Shown here piece after piece: positions 53,872 through 63,125 of a stretch of DNA of 64,000 bases. Position numbers and translations under genes: made by a program. The stretch comes from Ectothiorhodospira marina (GTDB lineage: Bacteria; Pseudomonadota; Gammaproteobacteria; Ectothiorhodospirales; Ectothiorhodospiraceae): the NCBI RefSeq assembly GCF_900109495.1, contig NZ_FOAA01000002.1:1-64000 (forward strand), given 5' to 3'. Position 1 is the stretch's first letter, and each line of letters begins with the position of its first letter. The notes under the pieces are model-generated. The model saw nothing but the letters and a program-made list of their open reading frames with translations, did no database searches and had not been told where the DNA came from.

Positions 53872-55200
53872 TCATGGTTGAGTGCTCCGTTTCGGAGGTT
53901 CTGGTACTTTTGCCTTCTGTGGAGTGTTGTTAGAAAATATCACGAATGCATAGAATGACAGCAATAAGAGCAGTAGTGCACGTCCTTCCGCTTGGCCAAT
54001 GCGGATTTCAAAATTTAGAACTATGGCGGCAAATAATGTTATGCAAAAAATACTCAAGCGCATTGTGGGTGTGATGACGCCTGTTCGGCCGGCAGCGAAT
54101 AGGGCTCTTAGCATTAGTGTTATAAGTGTCAAGAATCCACCCACCCCCAGAACTCCGTAACTAGTTAGGAGCTCAATATAGAAATTATGGAAATGCCGGT
54201 ATGGTAGCTCGGTGAGTAAGATCTCGCCGCTCCCGCCGCCCCACCCCGTCAATGGTCGTTCCCATATGGCTTCCGCTGCTATCATCCACATCTGTATTCT
54301 TGCGCCGATTGATTGGCCTTGGCTAGCAGCGGCTTCGAGTTCGCCGCTAAATAATAAAGAGAGCGTGTGGTCTTCAGATAATATACGACTGATGATGATT
54401 GATTGATCCCCTGACATGTGGTCCACAATCATGGCGAGTATGGGGAGTAGGAGTAATCCAGATGTAGCGGAAAAAATCACCTTTCGTGATTGTTGTCTGT
54501 TAATTAATGCGCTATAGATTAATACTGCCAGGGCGATAGGGAGTGCTAGCCAGATTGATCTGGATTGCGATGTGACTACCATTAATCCGAAGAGAATTAT
54601 TAGTGTTGTCAATGAGAGAATTTCGATAACGTTCTTTTTGCTTCCCATCAGTAGGTATGAGAAGCATGCGAGCATGCCGGCGCCGGCAGTCAGTCCGAGA
54701 AAATTGGGGTGATATCCCCAAGCAAAGCGAGATGAAAGATCTATCTCGCGTAAGGTGACAGTTGGAGCCTCGTATATGACTCCAACTAAAAAACCGATCA
54801 CGGAAACTATCAGTAAAGGCTTGATATGGTGCGGGTATCGGAACAGCCACCACCCCATAACTAACGGGATGGGCAGGCTTATAATAACGAAGTGCCGCCA
54901 GTGTGGGTTCCTCATCTCATCAAGTTCTGGGAACTGACTAATAGCCATTATGGATCGTAGCAGGATATAGCCGCCGAGTAATAGGCTAACCCAGAAGATC
55001 GGTTCTTTTCTGAGGTCAGGCCACAAGTGTTTTGCTGCGCATGCTGATGCGGCTAGGACGAGCGCCAGCCCTAAGTAGGAGCCAGAGACGGAGTAGGGTG
55101 AAAAGAATACAAAGACATACCAGCCGGAGAAGGCTGTGAAGGTGCAAAAAGCCGAGTGCTGACAATGACCTCCAGTATCTGCGTGATCAGGGGATTTCAT
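53872..55200 (-). CDS. O-antigen ligase/polymerase-like membrane protein
   Basis: A protein of about 442 aa with 10-12 predicted TM helices. The conserved Wzy_C/WaaL feature is the large periplasmic loop with TGWGGGSGEILLTELPYRHF followed by HNFYIELLTSYGVLGVGGFL, containing the His of the ligase family. It would attach polymerised glycan to lipid A core, or polymerise it. Base composition is clearly AT-richer than housekeeping genes here, suggesting lateral gain. The ATG at 55200 was chosen; a TTG at 55224 is also in frame. Confidence 0.78.
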   Translation of the reverse strand: MKSPDHADTGGHCQHSAFCTFTAFSGWYVFVFFSPYSVSGSYLGLALVLAASACAAKHLWPDLRKEPIFWVSLLLGGYILLRSIMAISQFPELDEMRNPHWRHFVIISLPIPLVMGWWLFRYPHHIKPLLIVSVIGFLVGVIYEAPTVTLREIDLSSRFAWGYHPNFLGLTAGAGMLACFSYLLMGSKKNVIEILSLTTLIILFGLMVVTSQSRSIWLALPIALAVLIYSALINRQQSRKVIFSATSGLLLLPILAMIVDHMSGDQSIIISRILSEDHTLSLLFSGELEAAASQGQSIGARIQMWMIAAEAIWERPLTGWGGGSGEILLTELPYRHFHNFYIELLTSYGVLGVGGFLTLITLMLRALFAAGRTGVITPTMRLSIFCITLFAAIVLNFEIRIGQAEGRALLLLLLSFYAFVIFSNNTPQKAKVPEPPKRSTQP

Positions 55201-55589
55201 GGGATTTCCGGTGAGTTCTGACAAAGGATGCTAAGTGAAAATCGTCCAGTTTGGCCGGCCACGGGCCGCTACCAATCAGATTAAGGCGTATTTCGATCGT
55301 GGTCGGGCACCGTAACGGCACAGTCGTGTCGATTTGACGTGTGGGTTAGTCGCAAGGGGGGGCGTATTATGCCGGTCAGGTCATTTTGTTACAGGGCGTT
55401 GGAGCCGAAAACTCGACGTCCAGCCGCAAAGGATATACCAGGGTTTTGATCCAGGCAAACTGGGGGGTCAATCGCCTCGCAGAATACTCCTTAAGGAGGC
55501 CTCGAAAAATGGCCGCTGCCGGGGCATCATGTCCCCACGTCGCCCGTTCTGATGGACGCCCCTTATGAAGTCTGGATTCCTTGGCCGGG

Positions 55590-55935
55590 AAGAGGGTTAT
55601 GCCCTGCAGGAGAAGGCGGATGAGCCGTTGCCCGGGTGCAGATGTCAGGAGTGCAAGGCGATTAAGCAGGGTGTGCCCGACGGCTCGGAAGGGCAGCCCA
55701 ACAAGGTACCGCAGAAGGACCGTGAAGACCGCTGTGCGAAGACGCAGGGTAAGAGCGTTTTTTTGATTACAAGGAGAACGTGGGGACCGACCGCAGGCAG
55801 AACCTGGTCCGGTACTTTGAGGTCATCAGCGTCCGTCCATAACAGCCAGGTGATCGATGTCTTTCTGGACGACAACGATACGTATGCTGTCGTGTGGGCT
55901 AACTCGGCCTGCTGGCCCGGGGAGGAGAGGTAGAA
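55590..55935 (+). pseudogene. Decayed IS5-family transposase remnant
   Basis: Pieces of an IS5-type DDE transposase are legible in shifting frames: AIKQGVPDGSEGQPNKVPQK followed by DREDRCAKTQGKS (compare the IPDGW..KPxKxxQKDxDARW pattern), then in another frame DYKENVGTDRRQNLVRYFEV (compare GYKNHVxxDxxxKLIRxYxV), and back in the first frame SVHNSQVIDVFLDDNDTYAV ending VWANSACWPGEER. The first shift is at a run of seven T (about 55761-55767). The N-terminus and the C-terminal catalytic Glu region are missing. No function remains. The flanks (55225-55589 and 55936-56079) hold no gene I recognise. Confidence 0.65.
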
Positions 55936-56079
55936 AACACGATTGATCAAGGTTCCCTTTATTTGAGTCGTACGTCAACTATCCTAGTAGTGCCGTTCTG
56001 CATATCGTGGTAGCTGGCGTATTACATACGCTTGCCAATCCATGGAGGAGTAAGGATATGTTTTCGGGATTGGGCCAAG

Positions 56080-57189
56080 ATGAACGATAAGACATCAAAT
56101 AGGTTTATTACAATGACTGCGCCATGCCTTGAAGGGGGGGGTGGTCGAAATCTATTAAATCTGTGTATTGGATTTATCGATGAAGGTTACCGTGTAGATA
56201 TTATAGTGGATCACTTTGGCGGAAGGTATATCGATCAGTTTCCGGATGGAGTGCGGTTTTGGACTCCACGAGGATCGCATCCGATTTTCGATGTGCCCTG
56301 GCTGGCCTGGTATCTGATAAACCGAAGGCCGCTTGCCGTACTAACTGCCGTGCCGCGGCACGCAGTATGGATGTGTCGGGCGCGTAGCGTGAGTGGTCAT
56401 CAATTTCGTTTGGTGGTGAACGTGCATAATGACTATATTGAGTCATTCAAGCATCTGCAATTTAAGAAGCGACAGCGGCGCATACGAACAATCCAAAGAT
56501 ACTATCCGAGATGCGATGCTGTAGTTCCTGTTTCTCAGGGCGCTGCACGTTCATTTTCGAACTTGAGTGGCATTCAGGAGTCTCGGCTTTCTGTTATTAA
56601 TAATCCAGTGGTTACGCAAGATCTTGAGGATGCGGGCCGTTGCCCCGTGGATCACCCTTGGTTTAAGGATCAGGTGGTTCCAGTCATCGTCTGGGTGGGG
56701 AGGATGGAACCCCAAAAGGATCTTAATACGCTCCTGGAGTCGTTTTTGACGCTGCGTGGGCGACTGGGATGTCGACTAGCCCTTATTGGAGATGGGGCAG
56801 ACTCAGAGAAGATTAAGAGTAAGTCGAAGGGCAGTAACTACTCCGGGGGCATCACGTTTCTTGGATATCAAGCAAATCCTTTTCCCTTTATGAAGATGGC
56901 GTCCCTTCTAGCCTTGAGTTCTCGCTGGGAGGGATTTGGGAACGTTCTGGTTGAAGCGATGGCCTTGGGTACGCCGGTTGTTGCGACCAATTGCCCCAGT
57001 GGTCCCGCGGAGATCCTTGAGTACGGGAGATTGGGGCCAATTGTGCCGGTCGGGGACGTTCCAGCATTAGCGAATGCTTTTGAGAGGTGCATCGAGTCGC
57101 CGACAGATTCGTCGGTGCTTCGCCAAGCAGCGATGAAGTATGCCGTTAATGCCGTGACCAAGCAATATATCCGTGTACTCAGCGCGTAG
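56080..57189 (+). CDS. Glycosyltransferase family 4 (AT-rich)
   Basis: This 369-aa GT-B enzyme is similar in layout to the product of 49668-50783: N-terminal APCLEGGGGRNLLNLCIGFI, donor domain VIVWVGRMEPQKDLNTLLES, SSRWEGFGNVLVEAMALGTP then VVATNCPSGPAEIL. The ATG at 56080 has a weak ribosome-binding site. A strong GGAGGAGTAAGG upstream serves an 11-codon out-of-frame leader (ATG 56058, TAA 56088-56090) that overlaps this start, so either coupling or an indel at the N-terminus is possible. Low GC suggests it came with its neighbours by transfer. Confidence 0.8.
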   Translation: MNDKTSNRFITMTAPCLEGGGGRNLLNLCIGFIDEGYRVDIIVDHFGGRYIDQFPDGVRFWTPRGSHPIFDVPWLAWYLINRRPLAVLTAVPRHAVWMCRARSVSGHQFRLVVNVHNDYIESFKHLQFKKRQRRIRTIQRYYPRCDAVVPVSQGAARSFSNLSGIQESRLSVINNPVVTQDLEDAGRCPVDHPWFKDQVVPVIVWVGRMEPQKDLNTLLESFLTLRGRLGCRLALIGDGADSEKIKSKSKGSNYSGGITFLGYQANPFPFMKMASLLALSSRWEGFGNVLVEAMALGTPVVATNCPSGPAEILEYGRLGPIVPVGDVPALANAFERCIESPTDSSVLRQAAMKYAVNAVTKQYIRVLSA

Positions 57190-57540
57190 ATGGCAACTTT
57201 TCCTAGGTTGATGTGGCTATTCTGTTTCCGTGATCGGTTGGTGGAGTGGTTTTAACGGAATTACAACCTCTGCGGTCACCAGCGAGCGCTTTGCGAAATG
57301 TGGTAAGGGCCGACCCGCCTGTCCTTTTTGGGGTGGATCCGCGGCGGGATCTTGAATTGGTTGAAGCGCCGAGGTATGCCTTGCCTTGATCCGGCTGGAC
57401 GAGAGTTTGCTGGTCCGGGACAATGCCTGAATCCGTGGCCAACCTCGCCCGCCCGACCGGAAATCGGCCTTGGCAGGGGAGCGACCCCGCGAGCGATGCT
57501 GTGACCGGTGGCCAACCAGCGTTCAGGTTACCTGAAGGCG
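57190..57540. other. Intergenic region between glycosyltransferase and IS1380 element
   Basis: About 350 bp with no gene I can support; short frames on both strands look random. A REP-like GGGAGCGACCCCGCGAGCGATGC occurs at about 57478-57500. It returns to high GC after the AT-rich glycosyltransferase, so it may be older flanking DNA or debris of a former mobile element. Confidence 0.4.
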
Positions 57541-59095
57541 TTCATCCATGAAATTCGAGCCTTTCCAAACAGCAGTTGGGGGTGATTCCCGGGGCCAGAG
57601 CCATGGGTATCCGCACCGCCTGTGCTCCAGGCCGTGCGTGAGGGTTCAGGATGTGAGCCGGCGTTTCCCGCTATCCGGAAGCGCAAGCCTGGAGCTGTGT
57701 GAACACTCGCTTGAAGGCCGCAAAGCCGGGGCAGTGAGCGCCAATGCGCAACCAGACCTGACGGGCGTGGTGAACCAGCTGAGCAGGCAGGCTGATCAAC
57801 TCCTGGAACACAGTGCGGATGCGGCGGCGCTTAGCGGGATGGCGCACGGGCGAGTCATCGCCGATCAGCCCCTGCAGGCCAATCCAGCGCAGGACGTTGT
57901 ACACGAAAGTGCCCGCTGCCATGACCAAGGTGTTGGTGTCAAACTTGCCGGAGGGCAGGCGCTCCAGGTCCATGTCGGTCTTGAACTCGGAGTGGAACTG
58001 CTCACAGGTGGCATGGCCGCGATACAGGGCGATGATGTCGTCATCGGACAGTTCCAGGGAGGTCCACCAGCCCTCGACCTCCAAGTCGGGGAACACCAGC
58101 GTCTGGCCCTTGCGGTCGATTGTGCGCTCCACCACGCGCATGATGCGTCGGAAGGTGTACTCCTGCCCTTGCCAACTCCGGGTTTCGTTGACGCTGAAGG
58201 TGGCGATCCGCTTACCCTCGCGGGGCGTTTCCCACTTGACCTTGCTCGCCTCCAGGCCATCCGCATGCGCCATCCAGTCCGCGGCCGACGCCTGTCGGGG
58301 GTTCCACTTGATGATGAAGTCGATGCCTTCGGCCTGCGCGCGCACGCGGTTTTCCCGGGCATCATGGGCACTGTCCAGACGCATCAGAATGGGGCGTTCA
58401 GTGAGGCTGCGTGCCGCTGGCAGCACGCGATCCAGCACAAACCCGAAGCCGTTCTGGCTGTTCTCGGATCCCGGCTTGAGCTCGGTGGCCAAACACCAAC
58501 CCTCTTCACCCAGATAGGCCGGCATCACGCCATAGCCGTCAAAGCCCCGATAGGTGTAGCACACGCCTTCCTTGTGAGTGCCCGAGTTGTCCTGTGCAAA
58601 CAGGTCCAGATCCAGCGCCACGTGGCCGCAGGACAACGGCGTCACTGGGATCTTAGCCTGCTGAAGGAAGGTCAGGTTGGCCTGATCCAGGGCGCGGGCA
58701 TAATCCATGGCGGAGGCATCCATGCGCTGACGCAATCGCGCTGCCGACAGCCCGCGCTTCAAGCCCATGCAAGACAGAAAGAACGGATCCTTGCGCACCC
58801 CCTCGGCGGCTTCAAAGTCGCTCTTGCCCAGGGTAAGCAGCCCCAGGTAGGTGCTGAGCACCTGGCCATGGTCGGCGCCCCGGTAAGATCCCATCGACTT
58901 CACCGCCTGATCCAGGCGGGATGCCGCAATCGCCTCGCCAATCAGTGCCAGCCCCGCATGGGCGGTGAGAATCCGGCGCGGCGACTGCTCAAGGCGAGGT
59001 TTTTTGAGGGGCATCTGGGTTCACCCAACTGGTGCAACGGGAAGCCCCGATTTTCTCATTTATCTTGTTGTTTTTGAAGGCTAATCATGAAATTT
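57540..59095. mobile_element. IS1380-family insertion sequence (ends uncertain)
   Basis: The transposase gene 57671-59014 is intact and flanked by non-coding DNA. Possible imperfect terminal inverted repeats are GCCTTTCCAAACAGCAG near 57560 and, on the other strand, GCCTTCAAAAACAACAAG near 59080 (about 13 of 17 matching). Exact ends and the target duplication could not be fixed by eye, so the limits given are approximate. Confidence 0.45.
57671..59014 (-). CDS. IS1380 family transposase
   Basis: This 447-aa DDE transposase is full length for the family. Acidic residues are in HVALDLDLFAQDNSG (first Asp), LMRLDSAHDARENR (second Asp) and CEQFHSEFKTDMDLERLPSG (Glu), followed by KFDTNTLVMAAGTFVYNVLR, the typical C-terminal IS1380 motif. 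The frame has no stop or shift, so the element may be active. It sits between the AT-rich glycosyltransferase and the heptosyltransferase-family gene, breaking the LPS locus. Confidence 0.88.
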   Translation of the reverse strand: MPLKKPRLEQSPRRILTAHAGLALIGEAIAASRLDQAVKSMGSYRGADHGQVLSTYLGLLTLGKSDFEAAEGVRKDPFFLSCMGLKRGLSAARLRQRMDASAMDYARALDQANLTFLQQAKIPVTPLSCGHVALDLDLFAQDNSGTHKEGVCYTYRGFDGYGVMPAYLGEEGWCLATELKPGSENSQNGFGFVLDRVLPAARSLTERPILMRLDSAHDARENRVRAQAEGIDFIIKWNPRQASAADWMAHADGLEASKVKWETPREGKRIATFSVNETRSWQGQEYTFRRIMRVVERTIDRKGQTLVFPDLEVEGWWTSLELSDDDIIALYRGHATCEQFHSEFKTDMDLERLPSGKFDTNTLVMAAGTFVYNVLRWIGLQGLIGDDSPVRHPAKRRRIRTVFQELISLPAQLVHHARQVWLRIGAHCPGFAAFKRVFTQLQACASG

Positions 59096-59227
59096 GGCGA
59101 GATTTCGTCACGGATTCAGGCAATGGTTAAACGATGGACCGAAAACGGATCGCGTTTACAATGTATCGTCACCACAACAAGCTTGCCTAGCCCCCCGCTC
59201 GTTCCCCCGACCCTCCGATATCCTTAG

Positions 59228-60274
59228 ATGCACTCCTCCATCCTGATCATCCGTCTTTCCGCCATCGGTGACGTCGTCATGGCCTCGCCGCTGCCCGCCG
59301 TGCTGCGTGCGCGCTGGCCCCAAGTGCGAATCACCTGGTTGGTGGAGCCGCAGGCCGCCTCGCTCGTGGCTCGGCACCCTGGGGTGGATCGGGTGGTGGT
59401 TTGGCCCAAGGCCCAATGGCGCTCGTGGCTAAGGGGGTTTCGCTGGATTCGGTTGGGGCGGGATGTGGTCCGCTTGCGTCGCGAACTGCGCAGTGAGCGC
59501 CATGACCTGGCGCTGGATCTGCAGGGTCTACTCAAAAGTGGTGTCTTCGCCTGGTTGTCCGGGGCTCGCGAACGGGTGGGGCTGGGCTCCCGAGAGGGTA
59601 GCCATCTGCTCATGACCCGGGTGGTGCCAAGGGGGGGCGACATACGCCGCATTGGCTCCGAATACCGGCATCTGGCAGAGGCCCTTGGCCTCGACGTGGG
59701 GGATTTCTGGATGCAGGTGGGGTTGAGCGATGATGATCGCCAAGTGGCCTCGGGCCTAGCCCGCGCGCATCCGCAGGGGTATCTGGTTGCTTGTCCCTTC
59801 ACGACCCGCCCCCAGAAACACTGGGTGGAGTCCGCCTGGGGCCGTCTTGCCGTGCGGCTGCAGGAGCAATTCGGGACGAGGTTGGTCCTGCTCGGCGGCC
59901 CCGGCGATCGCGAGGCCGCTGAACGCATCGCCGCCCAGGCGGGTGATGCGGTGGACAACCGGGTAGGGGAGACCTCGCTCACCGAGGCCGCCGCCGTCAT
60001 TTCCCGTGCCCGTCTCCTGGTGGGGGTGGACACCGGCCTCACGCACATGGGCCCCGCCTTCAATGTGCCCACGGTGGCCCTGTTCGGGTCGACCTGTCCG
60101 TACCTGTATACGGGCCGGGACAATACGGTGGTCATCTACCACGATCTGCCCTGCGCACCCTGCAAACGCAATCCCACCTGCCAGGGCCGGTTTGATTGCA
60201 TGACGGGCATCACCGTGGACGAGGTTTTGGGCAAGGTGGACGCACTCCTGCCTCACCGGGAGACATCCGCTTGA
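59228..60274 (+). CDS. Glycosyltransferase family 9 (heptosyltransferase-like)
   Basis: This 348-aa GT9 enzyme has ILIIRLSAIGDVVMASPLPA at the N-terminus and the sugar-nucleotide site (VACPFTTRPQKHWVESAWGR, VGVDTGLTHMGPAFNVPTVA, LFGST) in the C-terminal half, all typical of WaaC/WaaF and related enzymes. It probably adds heptose (or a related sugar) to the inner core. Position after ilvE in the LPS-core region supports this. A Cys-rich C-terminus (LPCAPCKRNPTCQGRFDCM) is seen in a subset of the family. WaaC versus another GT9 cannot be decided. Confidence 0.85.
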   Translation: MHSSILIIRLSAIGDVVMASPLPAVLRARWPQVRITWLVEPQAASLVARHPGVDRVVVWPKAQWRSWLRGFRWIRLGRDVVRLRRELRSERHDLALDLQGLLKSGVFAWLSGARERVGLGSREGSHLLMTRVVPRGGDIRRIGSEYRHLAEALGLDVGDFWMQVGLSDDDRQVASGLARAHPQGYLVACPFTTRPQKHWVESAWGRLAVRLQEQFGTRLVLLGGPGDREAAERIAAQAGDAVDNRVGETSLTEAAAVISRARLLVGVDTGLTHMGPAFNVPTVALFGSTCPYLYTGRDNTVVIYHDLPCAPCKRNPTCQGRFDCMTGITVDEVLGKVDALLPHRETSA

Positions 60275-61356
60275 GTCTCACTATCTTGCACGTGGAAGCG
60301 GGGCGCCATCTTTACGGTGGGGCCCTGCAGGTGCGCTATCTCGTCGAGGGGCTGGCCCAGAGGGGGATGTCCAATGTGCTGGTCTGTCCTCAAGGTGCGG
60401 CGATTGCCGGGGCGGCCGGGCCTTTTTGCCAGCAGGTGCATGAACTGCCCATGGGGGGCGACCTGGACCTGGGGTTCGTGGGGCGTTTGCGCGGCGTGAT
60501 CCGTCAGACCCGGCCCGATGTGGTGCATCTTCACAGCCGGCGCGGTGCCGATGTGCTGGGCGGGCTGGCAGCCCGCTGGTGCCGGGTGCCGGTGGTGCTC
60601 TCCCGGCGGGTGGATAACCCCGAGCGGCCCTGGGCGGCGCGCCTGAAGTACCGCCTGTTTGATCGCGTGATTACCATCTCCCAGGCCATCCGGGAGGTGT
60701 TGCTGTCCGAGGGGGTGCCGGCGGGCAAGGTCATCTGTGTGCCCAGCGCGGTGGATATGGCCGCATACACCGGTGGCTGCGATGGCTCGGTTCTCAAGGA
60801 GGCCTTCGGCTTTTCCGGTAACGAAATTGTGGTGGGCGTGATTGCCCAGTTGATCCCCCGCAAGGGGCATCGGCATCTGCTGGAGGCGGCGCCATGGATT
60901 CTTGCCAGGCATCCGCAGGTGCGTTTCGTGTTTTTGGGTCAGGGGCCCCTGGAGGACGACATTCGCGCCCAAGTGAGGGACGGGGGGCTGGAATCGCAGG
61001 TGTTGCTGGCGGGCTTTCGTGATGACCTCCCAAGCATCCTGCCCTGCCTGAACCTGGTGGTGCATCCGGCGGAGATGGAGGGGCTGGGAGTCTCCTTGTT
61101 GCAGGCCGCTGCCGCCGGTGTGCCGTTGGTGGGCGCCCGGGCGGGCGGGGTGCCGGAGATCATCGGCGATGAGGCGGGGCTGTTGGTACCGCCTGCTGAT
61201 CCCACGGCCCTGGCTGATGCGGTGATCCAGTTGCTGGATGACCCGGTCGGGCGCGAGCGCATGGGGCAGGCTGCCCGCGACCGGGTGGGCCGACTGTTTT
61301 CACTGGATGCCATGGTGGAGGGGAATCTGGCGGTATATCGGGAGTTGATCCGGTAA
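60271..61356 (+). CDS. Glycosyltransferase family 4
   Basis: This 361-aa GT-B enzyme starts at a TTG that overlaps the TGA of the GT9 gene (TTGA), giving LTILHVEAGRHLYGGALQVR. Other motifs are VVHLHSRRGADVLGGLAARW, VIAQLIPRKGHRHLLEAAPW, HPAEMEGLGVSLLQAAAAGV and GVPEIIGDEAGLLVPP. It would build the LPS core after the GT9 step, and coupled translation fits this. A longer frame from 60196 would overlap the GT9 gene by 79 bp and is less likely. Confidence 0.86.
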   Translation: MSLTILHVEAGRHLYGGALQVRYLVEGLAQRGMSNVLVCPQGAAIAGAAGPFCQQVHELPMGGDLDLGFVGRLRGVIRQTRPDVVHLHSRRGADVLGGLAARWCRVPVVLSRRVDNPERPWAARLKYRLFDRVITISQAIREVLLSEGVPAGKVICVPSAVDMAAYTGGCDGSVLKEAFGFSGNEIVVGVIAQLIPRKGHRHLLEAAPWILARHPQVRFVFLGQGPLEDDIRAQVRDGGLESQVLLAGFRDDLPSILPCLNLVVHPAEMEGLGVSLLQAAAAGVPLVGARAGGVPEIIGDEAGLLVPPADPTALADAVIQLLDDPVGRERMGQAARDRVGRLFSLDAMVEGNLAVYRELIR

Positions 61357-61410
61357 CATACTCCGGCAAGTCCCTGCCCGCCCACCTGACCCAATCGATC
61401 CGAATATATC

Positions 61411-62916
61411 ATGAGCAACGATGTTCACCGACCATGGGGTGCCTGGCTGTTGCTGGGGCTGGCCGCCTATTTCTTCTTGCACGTGCTTATCCGGGCGACC
61501 GGATCGCCGACGCTGGAGTTGGACGAAGCCGAGAAAATGGTGGTCACCCAGTGGTGGGCGGCCGGCTATTCGGGGCAGCCGCCCCTGTATGCCTGGATAC
61601 AGGCTGTGGTGTTCCGTTTGCTGGGGGCGGACCTTTGGTCTTTGGCCCTGGTAAAAAACGGACTGCTGTTTCTTACCTATATGTTTGTCTATCTCTCAGC
61701 CCGGCGTTTGCAGGGGGATATGCGCCTGGCTGTTCTGGCCACGCTTTCGCTGTTGCTGATCCCGCAGGTGGTCTGGGAGTCGCAGAGAGATCTTTCCCAC
61801 TCGGTGATGGTTACCTGTATGGCGGCTGCCAGTGTGTATGTGATGTTGCGCTGGCTGGATCGGCCCACGCTGGGCCATTACCTGCTGGTGGGCGTCGTAT
61901 TCGGTCTGGGCGTACTTTCAAAGTATAACTATCTGGTCTTTGCGGCAGCCGCAGGGTTGACCTTGTTGACCCTGCCGCGTGGGCGGGCGCTGTTGCTGGA
62001 TGTGCGTATCCTGATCAGTGCTGCGGCCGCGCTGGCTGTGACGGGACCGCATCTACATTGGGTGTTGTCCAGCCAGGATATGGCCAGCAGTGGCCTGGAA
62101 AAGATGGATTTTGGCCAGGGAATTTGGCCTTTGTCCGGGCTGGGGGAGATGACGCTGGCTGTGCTGGCCTTCCTGACTCCGCTTTGGCTGGTGATGTGGA
62201 TGACGTTCCGGGGAGACTTCAGTCGTGTGTTCTTGCGTTGGCAATCGCCTGCGGGGCAGTTCTCTTTACAGCGATACCTGCTGGCTGTTCTTGCTCTGCT
62301 GGTGATTCTGGTGCTGTTGGGGGCAGCCCATTTCAAGGACCGCTGGATGTTGCCCATGTTATGGGTGTTCCCGCTGTATGTGTTCGCCATGATGGGCAGC
62401 TCGGCCCTCACCCCAGGACGCGTGCGGGGTTATATCGCCACCTGTGTGGTGATGCCGGCGCTGGTGCTACTGGTGATGGCCTGGCGGGTGAACGACTGGG
62501 CGGTACTGGAGGACCGGCAACGGCATGTGCATCCCTTCGACGCCTTGGCCGAGGCGTTGGCGGACCGGGGCTTTGAGCGCGGGATCATCGTCTCTGATGG
62601 TACGTTCGTGGCCGGCAATCTGAGGATGCATTTTCCGGACAGTCAGGTGTTGTCCCCCAGCGTGGCCCCGGGCCGTCTGCGGTGCGAGGCGGGTGGCGAT
62701 GTCCTGGTGGCATGGGAGGTCAGTCAAGAAGCGGTTCTGGGTCAGCGCCTTGGGGCCTGGGTGGAGCACCATCTGGGGCCCTCGGCCAGCGACATGCAAA
62801 GGGATATTCAGGTGATCTCGCTTGAATCCTGGAGCGGTGAGCGATTCGATTTTGCCGTGGTGCTCTGGCCCGGGGCCCTGGATGGGGCATGTAGAGTGGG
62901 TCGCCCAGTTAGCTGA
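61411..62916 (+). CDS. ArnT/GT39-like membrane glycosyltransferase
   Basis: This 501-aa protein has about 10-12 TM helices. The first periplasmic loop has the Asp-Glu motif ELDEAEKMVVTQWWAAGYSG, then QPPLYAWIQAVVFRLLG, as in PMT/ArnT-type enzymes that take polyprenyl-phosphate sugars. A soluble C-terminal domain follows (about 365-501). It would modify lipid A or core on the periplasmic side. It is downstream of the GT4 gene by 54 bp. The donor is unknown. Confidence 0.82.
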   Translation: MSNDVHRPWGAWLLLGLAAYFFLHVLIRATGSPTLELDEAEKMVVTQWWAAGYSGQPPLYAWIQAVVFRLLGADLWSLALVKNGLLFLTYMFVYLSARRLQGDMRLAVLATLSLLLIPQVVWESQRDLSHSVMVTCMAAASVYVMLRWLDRPTLGHYLLVGVVFGLGVLSKYNYLVFAAAAGLTLLTLPRGRALLLDVRILISAAAALAVTGPHLHWVLSSQDMASSGLEKMDFGQGIWPLSGLGEMTLAVLAFLTPLWLVMWMTFRGDFSRVFLRWQSPAGQFSLQRYLLAVLALLVILVLLGAAHFKDRWMLPMLWVFPLYVFAMMGSSALTPGRVRGYIATCVVMPALVLLVMAWRVNDWAVLEDRQRHVHPFDALAEALADRGFERGIIVSDGTFVAGNLRMHFPDSQVLSPSVAPGRLRCEAGGDVLVAWEVSQEAVLGQRLGAWVEHHLGPSASDMQRDIQVISLESWSGERFDFAVVLWPGALDGACRVGRPVS

Positions 62917-62988
62917 GCGAGTTCAGCTTCCGTGCGGCGCTGGGCCCTGGCTGAAAGGTGAAAGCATAGGGGGCAATCCAGCGCTGCC

Positions 62989-63012
62989 TTCGCGGCCAGG
63001 GCCGCTCCCACG
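62989..63012. repeat. REP-like palindrome, third copy
   Basis: TTCGCGGCCAGGGCCGCTCC followed by CACG is identical to the outer arm 4987-5010 (and the reverse complement of 4768-4791). It lies between the convergent ArnT-like and LpxL-like genes, with a further weak hairpin at 63050-63095. Confidence 0.8.
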
Positions 63013-63125
63013 GTGAGGGCAGTTGCTGCACGGTGCCCGCCGCTGCCCCTCATCCCTGGCCTTTCTCACGATTCCCTGAGTGGCGAAGGGAGCAGTCGCT
63101 GGCGCGAGAGGGGTCGGGGTGGGTG

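Noticed and set aside
55565-55933. Intact 122-aa hypothetical gene
   Set aside because: The frame is open only by chance between two shifts; its motifs are those of a broken IS5 transposase, so it is listed as a pseudogene.
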